A stretch of DNA of 64,000 bases from Eonycteris spelaea (Eukaryota > Chordata > Mammalia > Chiroptera > Pteropodidae): the NCBI GenBank assembly GCA_003508835.1, contig PUFA01000547.1:124001-188000 (forward strand). Reading direction: 5' to 3'. A program made the position numbers and the translations under genes. Numbering within the stretch: the first letter of the stretch is position 1; every line of letters starts with the position of its first letter. The notes beneath the pieces were generated by a model. That model did not search any database and had not been told where the DNA came from. It saw nothing but the letters and a program-made list of their open reading frames with translations. Of this stretch, positions 21,694 to 32,948 are shown one piece after another.

Positions 21694-22308
21694 GTAAGTT
21701 CAAACCCTGCTTCCTCCACTTTCTCGCAGGACGACTTTGGACAATTCACAGTAACCCCAAGTCCTCCCCCGGCCTCGTTTTCCATGTGAGGACCAAACAA
21801 AAAATCGTGGTTTACCTAGATGAGACCAGGCCATGCGTTCGTAAAAGCGGCCCCAGTTAGGAGTTTTAGTTGTAAAAATTAATTGAACTCTGGCATCTGC
21901 GTGTAGTCCGGTATCCTTAGCTGGCTGGGTATGCACTTGAGATGGGGTGGCTGCTCTGGGAACCTGGCTCCTATGGGGGGCAGAAGAAGGGGCAGAAATG
22001 TGGCCGACTGCGATGCGGGACAGTAGTAATTGTCTTGAGGTAATTGTCAAAAGGGTCGCTTTTGATAGCGCAAGGTGTTACTCAGATTGTCCTCTTGTTC
22101 AGACGATGAATAATTGGTGGTGAGGTTTGGAGATAAGAGGTGAGTTCTGCTGAAGGGCAGGATTGTGTCTCCAGTTTTCTATTTCCTCAGTAGTGTGTTT
22201 AGAGATTTTCACAGGAAACCAAAGCTTTCTAAATACTCATGTTCACACACACAGTCTTTTTGTTTTTCGAGTATTTTGGTTCTTGCTCTCAAACTTGAGT
22301 GGGCACAG

Positions 22309-22400
22309 GTGACTGAGAAGATAGGAGACCAGGGAAACCAATTATTGGAGGATCTGAGGCCAGTCTGAGCGGGACCAGAGTGGGCGGAAAACATCTTCAG
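22309..22400 (+). other. PRAME: Candidate non-coding exon of PRAME
   Basis: A 92-base segment bounded by a pyrimidine-bearing acceptor (GGGCACAG|GTGACTG) and a consensus donor (CTTCAG|GTAAGCT). It has no long reading frame. It sits 0.6 kb after the candidate first exon and is a plausible 5' UTR exon. Confidence 0.35.
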
Positions 22401-22704
22401 GTAAGCTGCTACTCTGAACCTTCTCCGGTGTTCCTAAAAGCACTGTCACCTATTTTCCTTTTCAAGAAGTTAGGTGGAATCTGCATCCTGGGCCCCTCAT
22501 GAGGGAGGAAGAACAGGAGCAGTCCTTATTTTCTCAAGTCATTTCCCGAAGAGAGCGTTTGTCCTGCTGCCTTTTTAGAAGATATAACCATAGCGTGTTG
22601 GAGACCTCATTTCCAAAGCCACAGTTATGCTCAGAAATGCTTGGGATTAAGGAGCAGGGCTGGTGTCAGACCCCAGAGACTTGACTTGTGTTTGGTGTTG
22701 AGTA

Positions 22705-22743
22705 AGTTTTGGTCTCGTTTCCCCGTGGGCCTGAACCACTGAG
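22705..22743 (-). promoter_or_regulatory. V(D)J recombination signal, 23-bp spacer
   Basis: On the minus strand, directly after the V exon: heptamer CTCAGTG (22743-22737; 6 of 7 to CACAGTG), a spacer of exactly 23 bases (22736-22714), nonamer ACCAAAACT (22713-22705; 7 of 9 to ACAAAAACC). V-lambda segments carry 23-bp-spacer signals, so the layout fits. The second heptamer base, normally invariant, is changed, so efficient RAG cutting is unlikely. Confidence 0.8.
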
Positions 22744-23161
22744 CATAAGGGATACTCCTTGAAAAAAAGCAACGACAGTGCACAGCTTGTCCTCTAGCTG
22801 CAGTCCAGTAGGTCAGGGAGGCCATGTGGCCTGACTTGGAGCTGAGACCCAAGGCCCAAGTATGATCCTCATGCATTGGGAACGTTGGGTAGTACATGAT
22901 ACTGTTGATACTAGGAAACTTGGTTGTAAAGCTCAGTTTGCTGCCGCCTCTGGGGCAGGAAATGGTGACCTTCTATCCCAGAGCCACACTGAGGCTAAGT
23001 CAGTACAGACTAGGCCCAGGACCCTGAGAGGAGAACATGCAGAAGGGAGTGTGGGACAGGAGAGAAGAAGGGTCAGCTCTTGGTTGCCAGAAGGTCCCCT
23101 CTTTAGTCTGTCTCACCTGTGCAGAGAGAGAGGTGGATGAGCAGAACAGAGCCCAGGCCAC
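22744..23161 (-). pseudogene. IGLV pseudogene 2 (leader, V exon, RSS all recognisable)
   Basis: Minus strand. The leader exon is 23161-23117, beginning GTGGCCTGGGCTCTG where functional V-lambda genes have ATGGCCTGG. It is 45 bp instead of 46, hence frame-shifted, and ends at a GTGAGA donor. A 93-bp intron ends in CTCTCAG. The V exon 23023-22744 starts GGTCCTGGGCC like L-part2 of the V-lambda 1/2 groups, then has TAG in place of the codons for Gln 1 and Gln 6. Framework 2 reads V-S-stop-Y-Q-Q, with the invariant Trp changed to TAG. Framework 3 retains SKSG-like and ASLT-like remnants. A 23-bp recombination signal follows. It is clearly an IGLV relic with lost start, several stops and frame breaks. 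It lies antisense in the inferred first intron of PRAME. Confidence 0.88.
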
Positions 23162-23260
23162 GGCAGAGAAGCCCCAGAGCTCTGCCTCCTGGAGCCCTAG
23201 CTATGGTTTGGGCTCCCCACACCCTTCTTATCCTCTGCCTCAAACATGGGAGGGGCTTCC

Positions 23261-23268
23261 ATGCACAT
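23261..23268 (-). promoter_or_regulatory. Degenerate Ig octamer of IGLV pseudogene 2
   Basis: ATGTGCAT on the minus strand matches 7 of 8 bases of the octamer ATTTGCAT. It is 100 bp upstream of the (lost) leader start, identical in spacing to pseudogene 1. Confidence 0.6.
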
Positions 23269-25890
23269 CTTCACAGATTCTGAGGGTGACACCCATCAGC
23301 AAATTTGCCAGGAGGGTACAAGATAGAGAGGTGTTTCCTTCCAGGAGTTTCTCAGAGCCTCACATACCAGGGAAACCAGGTGTAAGCTGAGGTGACAGTA
23401 AGCACAGATCCTTCTGGGTTTCTCCTGGGAATATTTCACCTCCTGCTCCATCCTTGTGGAATACCTGGCAGGGCCCACAGACTTCAGCTGAACACAGACC
23501 TGCCGGACCCCTGGACTGTGATGGGTAATGTCACCTAAATGGAAGCTTCTGTTTACTGCTCTTGTACCTGACTTGTCCACTGCTGCCACACAGAGTGGGA
23601 TGTACCCATTCTGAGGCGACTTCTCCAAGCACATCCCATACTATTGGCCCAAGTGACAGGGAGCCCTGGACCAGGTGCCAGGAACCTAATTCTGTGTCAC
23701 CCCAATTCTGCCAAACATAATTTTTACTACCGTGATTCAGAATCCAGCTTCAAGTTCATAATTCCCCGTTCCCACAGAAGTATAAATGATGAACATGTTG
23801 TGACAAAAAGGATGGAGATGTCCCAGAGGAAAGGGTGCTGGCAAAAATCTTCACAGTAAAGGAACTCTCTCAGAAATAGGTAGAGAACAAGAAAGATTAA
23901 ATGTTGGAAACCTATCCAAACTTAGAAAGCAGTGTGACATTTCACTCAAGGCATAGAAAAAATGCTCACTCTGTAGGAAAGTTATGAGACCCACATGTTC
24001 AAACTACTCTTGAAAAATCTTTGATAAACAACAGTTTAATTATCAACATTTAAAAACCACACTACACTAAATAGTTTTACTGTCTTATTCATTTATATAT
24101 TTATAACTGATAGAGAATTCTTAATGTTTAATAAAAAAATTGTAATGGCCACAGAAAAATCATAAGTTTTGGATTAAGGTTTGATTGTCCATAATCTATG
24201 GATTAAGATTGGCACAGTCAAGCAAGGTCATTTTTATGGTCCTGCTCTACCAAGCAAGATCAGCCTGTGATTATTTTATTTTTTAGCTCATTTACTACTC
24301 AATAGAGTAGTGCTACCCAAAACTCCCAATCCATTCCTCAGAGATGCCCTGAAAGAAAGAGCATGACACTTTCACTGGGTGTCCCTCCCTGTCACCTAGA
24401 ATTGCAGTTGATGTATGCTAGGCTCTCAAATGTTTTTGAGTAAATCGAGGATTGAGAGGAGGAGTCCGGGTAAAGGGGGAAGAGATCATTTGGCCCTCAG
24501 AAGCACAATTCTCACAGTCTGACGAGGTTGAGGTGCAGAAGTCCCAATGAGCATTCCTCTCCGGGGCCAAATGCCAAGGCTGGGCTCTCCCCTTACCTCC
24601 AGACTTCTCCCTAACTTTGTGTCCAGGATTAGTGCTTGCCACTGTCTTTTCACCCCAGACTCTCCATTAACTTGATTCTGTGCCCTTTAAGGAACAGCCA
24701 CTGGCCCCTCACCTAGGCCAGGTCAAACAAATCAAGGCTCTCTGGACACTCCCAGCCTGCAAGTCCAGGCCCACAGTCCCTTTCCCCTGACCCTGTGGTC
24801 TCAGACACAAGTCTCTTACACAGCTCTGTGAGAGCCAGAAAACCTGGCCCCTGTTCTCCTGTCATTCCCCCCCCTCCCCGCCTTGTTCTTTCAGTCCCTC
24901 TGCTCCCCCAACTGTTCCTCTAGAAGCACCTCCCTTGACATTAACTGGCTGGACCCAGGGTGACCTGGACATCAGGCAGGTCCTCCTTAGGAAGAAAGAA
25001 AGAAGGACAATCCCTTGTTTACTTGAAGATGTTGAATCTAAGGTGAAACCAGATCTTGTTGCATGTGGAAAGGGACAGGAAAGGCCAACAGAAACTTGGC
25101 TTTCAAAAAGGCATGGAGGGTAAAATAATAGTTCAGGATAAGAGGTCTGACTCCAGAGGGAAAGAAGCCATATGGAATCTTGTCAGCTTGAAGGCTGAGT
25201 TGAGGGAGCTGAAGATGGGAGAGCCCCTATATATGGACTAGGCCGCAGGGTCTCTGAAGACCAGCAGAGTTGGGGCCCTCCTCTGGAACCTGGGAAGGGT
25301 TGCCCCCGCCCCCGTCCCGCATCTTGGTCACACCCCAGGCTCAGGAGAGGTGGGTTGGTGTTCTAGGGCTGCAGAAAAGAGAGGGCTCTCCAGTCAAAAC
25401 AGGCCAGGAGTGGGGAATGATAAACACAGAAGCATTCTAAAGGCCCCAGGAGCAGTGCTTTGGAATCCTAGTAGGAATTTTGTGACTAGAGAAGGTAATG
25501 GGGGCAGGCAGGACAGCCCCCCTCATGAGCTCAAAGGCTGCTCTGGCCCGTGTAGCAAACAAGGTCTGTGAGGAGAGCAGGTGACCAGGATGTGGTAGAA
25601 ACATCCCCCAAATCCATGTGTGGCTCTGGGAATCATCCTGGGCAGGAAGGACAGCGCTTCGTGCAGATGTGCTCCTGCCTCCAGTGCCACAGCATGTCCG
25701 CTGGAAAAACAGACTCTGCGTGGAGGTGGACAGATGAGTGTTTCCCTTGCCTCACGAGGGAGTGTTTGGCTCATACTTCGTTTCTAGGTCACTTGAAGAC
25801 AGTGGTCTCTCCTGGATGCTGGGATCCCATAAAAATGCTCAAGCTTGGATTCTTGCAATTTTCCAGTTTTCCTGAGGTCCACGTGAAGTC
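23269..25890. other. PRAME intron; no other feature supported
   Basis: No further exon or clear repeat recognised. It is moderately GC-rich in parts (24400-25000, 25250-25700) with several short open frames that match nothing known. Confidence 0.4.
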
Positions 25891-26170
25891 TGTTAAAGGG
25901 AAAAAACCACAGGCCCAAAATGGCGTCAGTCATGCTAAAAACAATTTGAAATGTAGACAGTATCAAATCTAATTGCAGTTTCAGCCTCTTCCAGAAACAG
26001 CCAACCAGTCTGGAATTTTCTGGTCAATACCACTGTGGTAATCTGTCATGTGGGCCCTCTCCATCAGAATAAAAAATGTTTGGGTATTACAGTACAGAGG
26101 GTAAAAAATAACCAGGACAGTTCTTTGGGTGGAGAGGTTCTTTGTGTTTTGAAACTTGAAAAGAACCAGT
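25891..26170 (+). mobile_element. LTR-G family, copy 2
   Basis: Begins TGTTAAAGGGAAAAAACCACAG and continues GCCCAAAATGGCGTCA, then a TTGCAGTTTCAGCCTC..CCAGAAAC block, then CCAG(T)CTGGAATTTTCTGGTCAA and a TCTGTCATGTGGGCCCTCTC block. The reverse complement of 40740-41222 matches this block by block. The ends suggest an LTR of a named ERV family that I cannot identify with certainty. Confidence 0.6.
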
Positions 26171-27820
26171 GTGTGATCCGGCATGGCATGGGGATGTCCC
26201 AACACTTGGCAGATGCTTAAATGCCTAACACAACTTCAGATCTTGTCAGGAAGGAGTTGATACTTGGGCACTGTGCTTAATCTGGAGAGAGGAAAAACTA
26301 AGTGTTGTTTTTGTGCCCAACCTTGCTCTGTAACTGAGAGGCTTAGGGGCAGAGCCAGAAGGGTCTTTTTGAAGCTGCATTTGCAGCAGTTTCCTAGGAT
26401 TGAGGAAACATCAGTTATCAGTATATACTTGCGAAGGGGCTTTTAATTATCATGTTTAGGGTCAAGGTCCTGGAACCTGCCTGGGCCTGATCTTCCTATG
26501 AAAGGTTGGGATGTGGAAGAGAATACCTGAGCCTAATTCTAGAGAAGGTCCTCTGGTAGCAGCTCCTTGATGACAAGGATACATGTGTTCGGTCCACATT
26601 TATTTCTCTCAGTGCCTCCAAGATTCCAAAGAGTCCACAGCCATCACCCCTCAGGCTTTCAGAATTAGACAAGTGTCCCAGGTTTAGTCACTAAATCTCT
26701 CTTCTGGCCTCTCCCCAGCCCACATTCCTACATTTAATCTTCTCCAGCCAGTTTGTTGAGCTGATTTGGTCCTTCTGGGAGGAAATGCCCTTTATCTCCA
26801 GGAGGGAAGATTAAATCTGTTCCCTGCCCTAACCCTTCCCATTGAATTTCAAGGATCCACCTGTTTCCCTCAGCTATCCTCTTTTACGTTCTCACGTTTA
26901 TCCAGATGAAAGTCTTTGAATTCTGCAAATAAAACATTTACCTTGTTTTGGGTAATTCCCTTGGTCCTATTACATATGGCCACCTTTCCCTTCTGGACAA
27001 TTACTAGTGATTGTGACCTGACTTCCATCAGGGAAGCCTTGACCCTCAGAATCTAGAACACCAACCGTCCCTCAGTTGTGCCTCTGTTCCTCTGTGAATA
27101 GGCATATGATATGTAATTTTAAGTAACAAAGTGACTATTTGATATTCAGGAATTTCATTTTTTATTTCTTTTTCTCTTGGGATTACACCATTGTCTGCAT
27201 AAAGCTGGCTTAATTCGAACATTTGGGTAATTTTGATGAGACCCAAACTCCCCCAGCAAGCATACCTTCAGGTTGGTTTCCTTTTTTTTTCTTTTGAATG
27301 GGCATACTATTCAGTTCCTTGTATGGAAAAAGTGAAAATCCAAATCAGACTTAACTGGGTGGAGATCCAGTAATAAGGATTTGCATTCAACTGAAAGTTG
27401 AAATTTCAGCTAGAATCTGAAAAAAGGTATAGCCAGCAAGGGCTGTGATTTCTTCTGAGAAGCTAGAGGAGGACCAACAGAGGCTCAAGCATGAGTCACT
27501 GCCAAGGTCTTCTGTGAGTCAGAAGCCTCAGGCTTGGGGACATTACCAACTGAACACCCTCACTACCATCTTAAAGCCCTCAGCCAGGATCTCCAGAGGC
27601 CTGCAGGCCAAGATTGCATAGGTGGGGTTTTTTTTTGGTTGGTTGGTTTTTTTTTTTTTTTCTTTACAAATGAGCAGGCTTTGCTTTTGCCTCTTAAGTG
27701 CACTTTTGCCCTAGTCCCAAATATTTTGATTTCTGTTGTCTTGGGAAGTGGGGATACCCATATTTTTAACTAAAGAGACATTTTCAAATTAAAAGACATC
27801 TGATTTGTTGGAAATTTTTT
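26171..27820. other. PRAME intron; no feature supported
   Basis: No exon recognised. Contains a poly-T/GGTT-rich patch at about 27628-27662. Confidence 0.4.
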
Positions 27821-27831
27821 ATGACATTTTA

Positions 27832-28031
27832 TTTTTAGGCAAGGCAGCCATTGGTTGATCTCAGATTGCAAAGACTGTCAGCTTACAGTCCCTTATTTTC
27901 TATTTTCTTATGCCTACAGCGCCTGGTTTTTCTAGGTGGTCTCCCATCCAAGTACTAACTAGGCCCAACCCTGCTTAGCTTTCGAGATCAGACAGGATCG
28001 GGCTTGTTAAGGGTGACGTGGCCATGGACTG
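27832..28031 (-). mobile_element. 5S rRNA-derived SINE with long 3' part (MEG-RL type)
   Basis: The minus strand begins AGTCCATGGCCACGTCACCC (5S start, mutated) and runs through a 5S-like body to GCGCTGTAGGCATAAG. About 75 bp of non-5S sequence then extends to an A-rich end. The whole is flanked by a perfect 11-bp duplication ATGACATTTTA (27821-27831 and 28032-28042). The duplication shows that the extra segment belongs to the element, as expected for the long 5S SINE subtype of fruit bats. Confidence 0.85.
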
Positions 28032-28592
28032 ATGACATTTTAAATATTTAGTTTGACTAGTAATTATAGTCTTTGATTTTGTGACTTTACTAACTAAAAG
28101 CTTAGAGAAGATTCATAGAATAGTTTTAATATATTTGTAGAAGAAACATGCAATAAAATTTCCAACTTTCACATGCTATATAATACGGTTAAGCTGCTTT
28201 TAAGGTGTGTGAGTATTTTTTATCTTTCCCGTCTGAGTTTTTATTTGGAGCTTAGAAAGAGTCTGTGCTGGACCATGTGATTCTTATTCCAGTTGTTTTC
28301 AATCCTTGAGGATAACCAGAGACTTCCTAGAAAGGGGTGTGGTCAGGTGTTAGGCTCCTCCGTATTCACTTCAGAGTGAGACTAGAATTAAATGCAGCAA
28401 TGGATAGATACGAAATGCAGCCAGTGATTGTCTTGCTGCCAGCAGAAGCAGAGCTGCAGTTTTGTGCCCCCCTGAGCTGAAAATGGAATCAGGGTAAACT
28501 GAGGACTCCTTCGGCTTTCCTGCGGGTGGAGGCATGAGGAGTTCTTGTGCTTGGTCTGACAAAGACGCTGTGTTCCCTGGATGTATCCCCAG

Positions 28593-28912
28593 GGTGTGTT
28601 TCAGAGCAAATTTGTCAGGATGACCCTCCCAGCTCCAGACAGACTCCTGGAACTGGCATGTCATAGCCTGCTGAAGGATGAGGCCTTGGCTATTTCCTCT
28701 CTGGAGTTGCTGCCTGTGGAGCTCTTCCCACCACTGTTCATGGCGGCCTTTGCCGGGAGGCACAACAAGACCCTGAAGGCCATGGTGCAGGCCTGGCCCT
28801 TCCCCTGCCTCCCTCTCGGAGCCCTGATGAAGGAGCAGCAATCATACCACGAGACCATCCAGGCTGCGATCGATGGACTTGACCTCCTGCTTTCCCAGGA
28901 GGTTCGCCCCAG
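28593..28912 (+). CDS. PRAME: PRAME, coding exon 1 (start ATG probably 28620)
   Basis: PRAME is a leucine-rich-repeat protein normally restricted to germ line and tumours. It acts as a substrate receptor for Cullin-2/Elongin ubiquitin ligases and as a nuclear repressor of retinoic-acid signalling. This exon encodes the N-terminal region. After an acceptor ending CCCCAG at 28592 it reads [10 protein letters not shown], then a BC-box-like [18 protein letters not shown], then [20 protein letters not shown], a highly conserved PRAME-family block, and ends EVRPR at donor CCCCAG|GTGAGG. The first ATG in the exon is 28620. In human the start lies 16 residues further upstream and the exon seems to continue from an earlier one, so the true start could be in an unseen upstream exon. 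The reading frame is open here. Confidence 0.9.
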
Positions 28913-29325
28913 GTGAGGGTGATCTCATAGTCTGATAGGGCTTTGGGGGTCCGAGCAGATACACCTGGAGTCAGAGAGTAGAGGGCCAAAGCGAGAGCTA
29001 GAGGCTTCTGATGGTGTCAGTGAGGATGCTCAGAGAGCCCTTGGCGCCATTGCTGGAGTCACTCTGGGAACAGGCTTCTGGATATGTAGGGCTGATTAAG
29101 ATGCAGAGTTGACTAAAGGAACACGTGCTCACCCTCTCCTGGTGGCACTTAAAGGTACCAAAATGGGGATCAGGAAGGATTCCAATAGCATAAGGAGCAG
29201 CTGATATCTGGGATATGGAGTAAAAGTACAGTCAGGTGTCTGGTCCAGGTGCCTAGATTTATAGATTCGTAGTCTTACTCCCTATTGTTAATGCTTCTCA
29301 GTCTGTCTCCTGTTTTTTTCCGCAG

Positions 29326-29933
29326 GAGATGGAAACTGCAAGTGCTAGATTTACAAAAGAATGTTCATCAGGACTTCTGGGCGGTGTGGTCTGGAAACAA
29401 GGGGACCAGTATGTGTCCACTGTGGGAGCCAGAGGTGGCCCAGCCAATCCAGAAGAGGCAGAAAGTAGACAATTCAAACATAGGGCCAAAGCCACCCTTG
29501 GCCACCCTGGAGGTATTCATAGACATTTGCCTTAAGGCAGGCACCCCCGATGAGACCCTCACTTACCTCATTAAAAAAGTCAGGCAGAGGAGAGGTTTGA
29601 TACACCTGCGCTGTAAGAAGCTGAAGATCTCCACAGTGTCAGTACAAAATATTAAGATCCTGAAAATGGTGCAGCTCGACTCTGTCCAGGATTTGGAAGT
29701 GAATTGCACCTGGAAACTGTCCACCATGGAGAAGTTTGCTCCCTACCTGGGCCAGATGGGCAATCTGAACCGGCTCCTCCTCTCCCATATCCACATGTCT
29801 TCTCATATCACCCTGGAGCAGGAGCAACAGTATGTCAGCCAGTTCACCTCTCAGTTCCTCAGCCTGCTCCACCTCAGGAGCTCTATTTGGACTCTATCTC
29901 TTTTCTTGAAGGTCGCTTGGACCAGATGCTCAG
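29326..29933 (+). CDS. PRAME: PRAME, coding exon 2 (single-base frameshift near its 3' end)
   Basis: Bounded by TTTCCGCAG|GAGATGG and CTCAG|GTGAGG. It begins RRWKLQVLDLQKN (Arg split across the junction), continues with the FWAVWSGN block and a Lys/Arg-rich QKRQKVD segment resembling a nuclear localisation signal, and reaches the start of the LRR domain with CKKLKI and LLLSHIHMSSHI. From about 29875 the frame of the family (ELYLDSISFLEGRLDQMLR) is found one base out of register with the upstream frame. One base is missing at CACCTCAGGAG, where a second C would restore the codons. Without correction the exon frame reads on into SIWTLSLFLK and the next exon is out of phase. It is either a real inactivating deletion or an assembly error. 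Confidence 0.88.
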
Positions 29934-31000
29934 GTGAGGAATGGTGAGGTTTCTCTGCAGACTAGAGCAATCCACTTTTCATTTCATCAACAATAATGGG
30001 CATCTCTTGTGTGCCAGCCATCAACAGGGGCAGAGTGCATGAGTCACTAGAAGGTCCACCCAGTCAGTGTCTTATTCACCACTTTGTCACTTTGTATGCT
30101 ATCACAGGGTTTGCTTGCTAGGAATCGGTAATGGGGGCTTTGGGCCAGGTGAGGGTAGCTTTGGGAAGTCTCCCCTTAGGAAGTGATGTCTAAGTGAAGA
30201 TGATGGGAAATAAGTGAATGATGAGGGCAGTGGTGAGGGGAAAGCTTATCAGATGTGAGTTCTCAGATCGTAAGCTCTTCCTCAGCAGTTTGTCTATCTA
30301 TAGGAGCCTCTTCCTTCAACGCTGCTCAAACTGCCTGTCTCTCAAGCTTTGCTTTAGGCTCCAGCTAAGGGAATATGTAGGAAATGCAGGCTTCTGAAGT
30401 AATGAATTGTAAAAAGGGGTAGTTTGTGGATAATTTAGTGATCCAGGTTAGTCCCTGCAGGCTGGCAGGCCCTGCCAGATGTTGCCAGACTGCAAAGGTT
30501 AGCCCTTTCTGCACGTGTCCCCTTAGCCTCATCAGACACAGAGATAAAGGTGATGGGAGTCAAAGCTGTGGTCAAAAGGAAGCCTGAGTTGAAAGCATTT
30601 CCAGTCATATCTTCCCATACTAAAACTTGCTGGTTTTTGCTCCTGTTCGAGATGTCATGCCAGTCTCCCCTATTAGCACCCCATCGTTACCTTTATTCAT
30701 GCTCACAACACCCATAGGGAGGGTATGATATGCTTTGCTTGATGCATGAGCAAAGGGCGTGTGTGGGGTTTCATTCACTTGAACCAGTTACGCAGCAGAT
30801 AAGTGATGGAGGAAGGACTCCACTCAGACTTGCACTGAGTTCAATGCCTCCTTTTTACCAGGTGGCATCCTGGGGGTTGACCGTCATCTAGAAAACTGGG
30901 TTTTGGCGAAATGGGCCTCTCTTCCTTTAAGTCCTGGGTCATCTTCACCTCCTGCCCACCAGCTCCATTCCCCAGAACTAACTGCTCTGTCTCGCCACAG

Positions 31001-31576
31001 GTGCCTGAAGACCCCCTTGGAGACCCTGTCCATCACTAACTGCCTGCTTTCGGAAACCGACTTGATGCACTTGTCCCAGACCCTGGATGTCAGTCAGCTG
31101 AAGGACCTGGGTCTCAGCGGGGTCAACCTGACCAATGTAAGTTCTGAGCCCCTCCAGATTCTGTTAGAAAGAGCCTCCGCCACACTCCAGGACCTCGATT
31201 TGGATGAGTGCGGGATCATGGACCCCCAGTTCAGTGCCATCCTGCCTGCCCTGAGCCGCTGCTCCCAGCTCACAACCTTCAGCTTCTGTGGAAACCCCAT
31301 CTCCATGGCCGTCCTGGAGAACCTGCTGCACCACACCATCGGGCTGAAAAACCTGAGCCATGTGCTGTACCCTCCCCCCTGGAGAGCTATGAGGATGTCC
31401 GTGGCACCCTCCACCTGGGCTTACTTGCCCAGCTGCACGCCAAGCTGAGGCAGATGCTGCAGGAGTTGGGGCGACCCAGCATGGTCTGGTTCAGTGCCAA
31501 CCGCTGTCCTGACTGTGGTGACCGAACCTTCTATGACCCAGACCCCATTCTGTGTCCCTGTTATACATCTTTTTAA
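31001..31576 (+). CDS. PRAME: PRAME, terminal coding exon (second single-base frameshift)
   Basis: The acceptor CGCCACAG precedes [14 protein letters not shown]. It encodes the C-terminal half of the LRR solenoid: [59 protein letters not shown]. At the C-run 31373-31379 one C is missing relative to the conserved P-L-E-S-Y-E-D motif. The family frame resumes at once with [14 protein letters not shown] and runs to [24 protein letters not shown] and a TAA at 31574-31576. The final CxxC-rich segment is characteristic of PRAME. With both breaks repaired the three exons give about 500 residues, against 509 in human PRAME. Confidence 0.9.
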
Positions 31577-31869
31577 CTGGGTGCACAATCATAGACTTCA
31601 TTTTAGGCACTTGGATACTGAAGCCCAGACATAAGTACTTAAGGGAACATAGCAGCCACAGTTTCAGACAAATGCTCAGTGTTAGCAGGAAAAGGAGAGG
31701 TGATTCAGGGGATGGGGAAGGAAACGTTGACTTGAGTTAATGGTTTCTTTGAGGAGATGTGTTCTGTAGAGTTAGATATATGAATCTTAAGTTTCTAAAG
31801 GTGGATTCAGGCATTGAAGGTAGATGTGGGAGTTACCCCTGTTTGAATGGTTGTAAAGAAATGGTCAGA

Positions 31870-31875
31870 AATAAA
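31870..31875 (+). terminator. PRAME: PRAME polyadenylation signal
   Basis: AATAAA 294 bases after the PRAME stop codon, followed within 30 bases by a GT-rich segment (CTGGTGTCC). It is a plausible 3' end of the transcript. Confidence 0.55.
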
Positions 31876-31893
31876 GATAACTTCATGTTAACC

Positions 31894-32639
31894 ATCTGGT
31901 GTCCTCTTGCAATATGTTAACCTGATTCTCCAACTTAAACCTCAGGAATCTCCAGTTACTGATCAAATAAGGCACGAATATCCATGATGCTCAGAAACTA
32001 GGCTGGACGAGGTTGGGCCACAGTTCATGGTACCATTCATCATTCCTTCTGTTTGGTTCTCTCTGGTGTGTCCATTATCTACACTTAGGTTTATGACTTG
32101 AGTTGGTCAATGCACACAAGGTGTATCCATAGGACCTGGAATATACTAATTGCCCTATAATCGCCACTGCTAATTCCACCTAGGCCCTGGAATCGAACAT
32201 TCCTTCCAGTGTCTCCATTCCTGGCCTTTGGCCACACTGAGGTAGGGCTTCATTTCACTGAAGGGTACATACATCCGCCTGCTGGTCAGCCAGAGCCTTG
32301 GCCTTACCAACTCACCTGTCATCCCACCTGGTCTAGCCCCTTAAATTCAACTAGTGGCAAGTAAAAACATCTAAATTTCTTGAGTAAAATGTGATTGTAT
32401 GGGCTTATGACATTGATTTAATATTTGTCCACCATTAAATATATGGCACCTTTTTGTGGGGGTTGGATCATAACAATGTGAGAATGACTTATCCCCAGAG
32501 TTTTCATACCAAGTCACCTCAACATGTGCTGCTTTAGTATGTGGGCTATTTTGAGCTCAAGGCAGTTGAGACCCTGTGGGCTCATGAGAAACTTAAACCT
32601 TTCCCTTAAAGAATTTAAATCAGGGGCCTTGCCCATGAT
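31894..32639. other. No gene seen
   Basis: 3' flank of PRAME. No exon or confident repeat recognised. Confidence 0.4.
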
Positions 32640-32948
32640 AAGAGTTGCCACTAGAAATAACTTTTTATGACCTTTGTATAGGGCAGGGCAAACTTCTAAT
32701 TACTGAGCATCTTTCTTATCCAGCAAATGACCTGCCCCCTCTTTACTTCATACTTAGTTTAGAATATTACATGTATATACACACACATGCACATATTATA
32801 AAATTATATATTTTATAATTTTCCCTGTGTCTCATGTACGTGGGGTTCCCATACGTAATTAAATTTGATGATTTGTCCCATGTCTATTTGATTGTTAGAC
32901 CAACTGACAGCACCTTGGAGGAAGAGGAAAGTTCCTTCCCCACAGGCC
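32640..32948 (+). mobile_element. LTR-E-like ERV LTR fragment
   Basis: Ends with the LTR-type series GGGGTTCCCATACGTAATTA, then TTTGTCCCATGTCTATTTGA, TGTTAGACCAACTG, and GGAAGAGGAAAGTTCCTTCCC. It is similar in layout to 4580-4650. A TA/CA-rich patch at 32770-32800 lies within it. Confidence 0.45.

Larger units (their letters stand above)
21545..31893 (+). other. PRAME: PRAME transcription unit (inferred extent)
   Basis: Inferred from promoter to polyadenylation signal: candidate non-coding exons at about 21545-21693 and 22309-22400, coding exons 28593-28912, 29326-29933 and 31001-31576, and AATAAA at 31870-31875. The first large intron hosts an antisense IGLV pseudogene and a 5S SINE. Exon usage upstream of 28593 is a prediction from splice signals only. 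Confidence 0.5.

Noticed and set aside
22744..23161. A functional IGLV segment
   Set aside because: Start codon lost, leader frame-shifted, stops at framework positions of Gln 1, Gln 6 and the invariant Trp, and a mutated heptamer.
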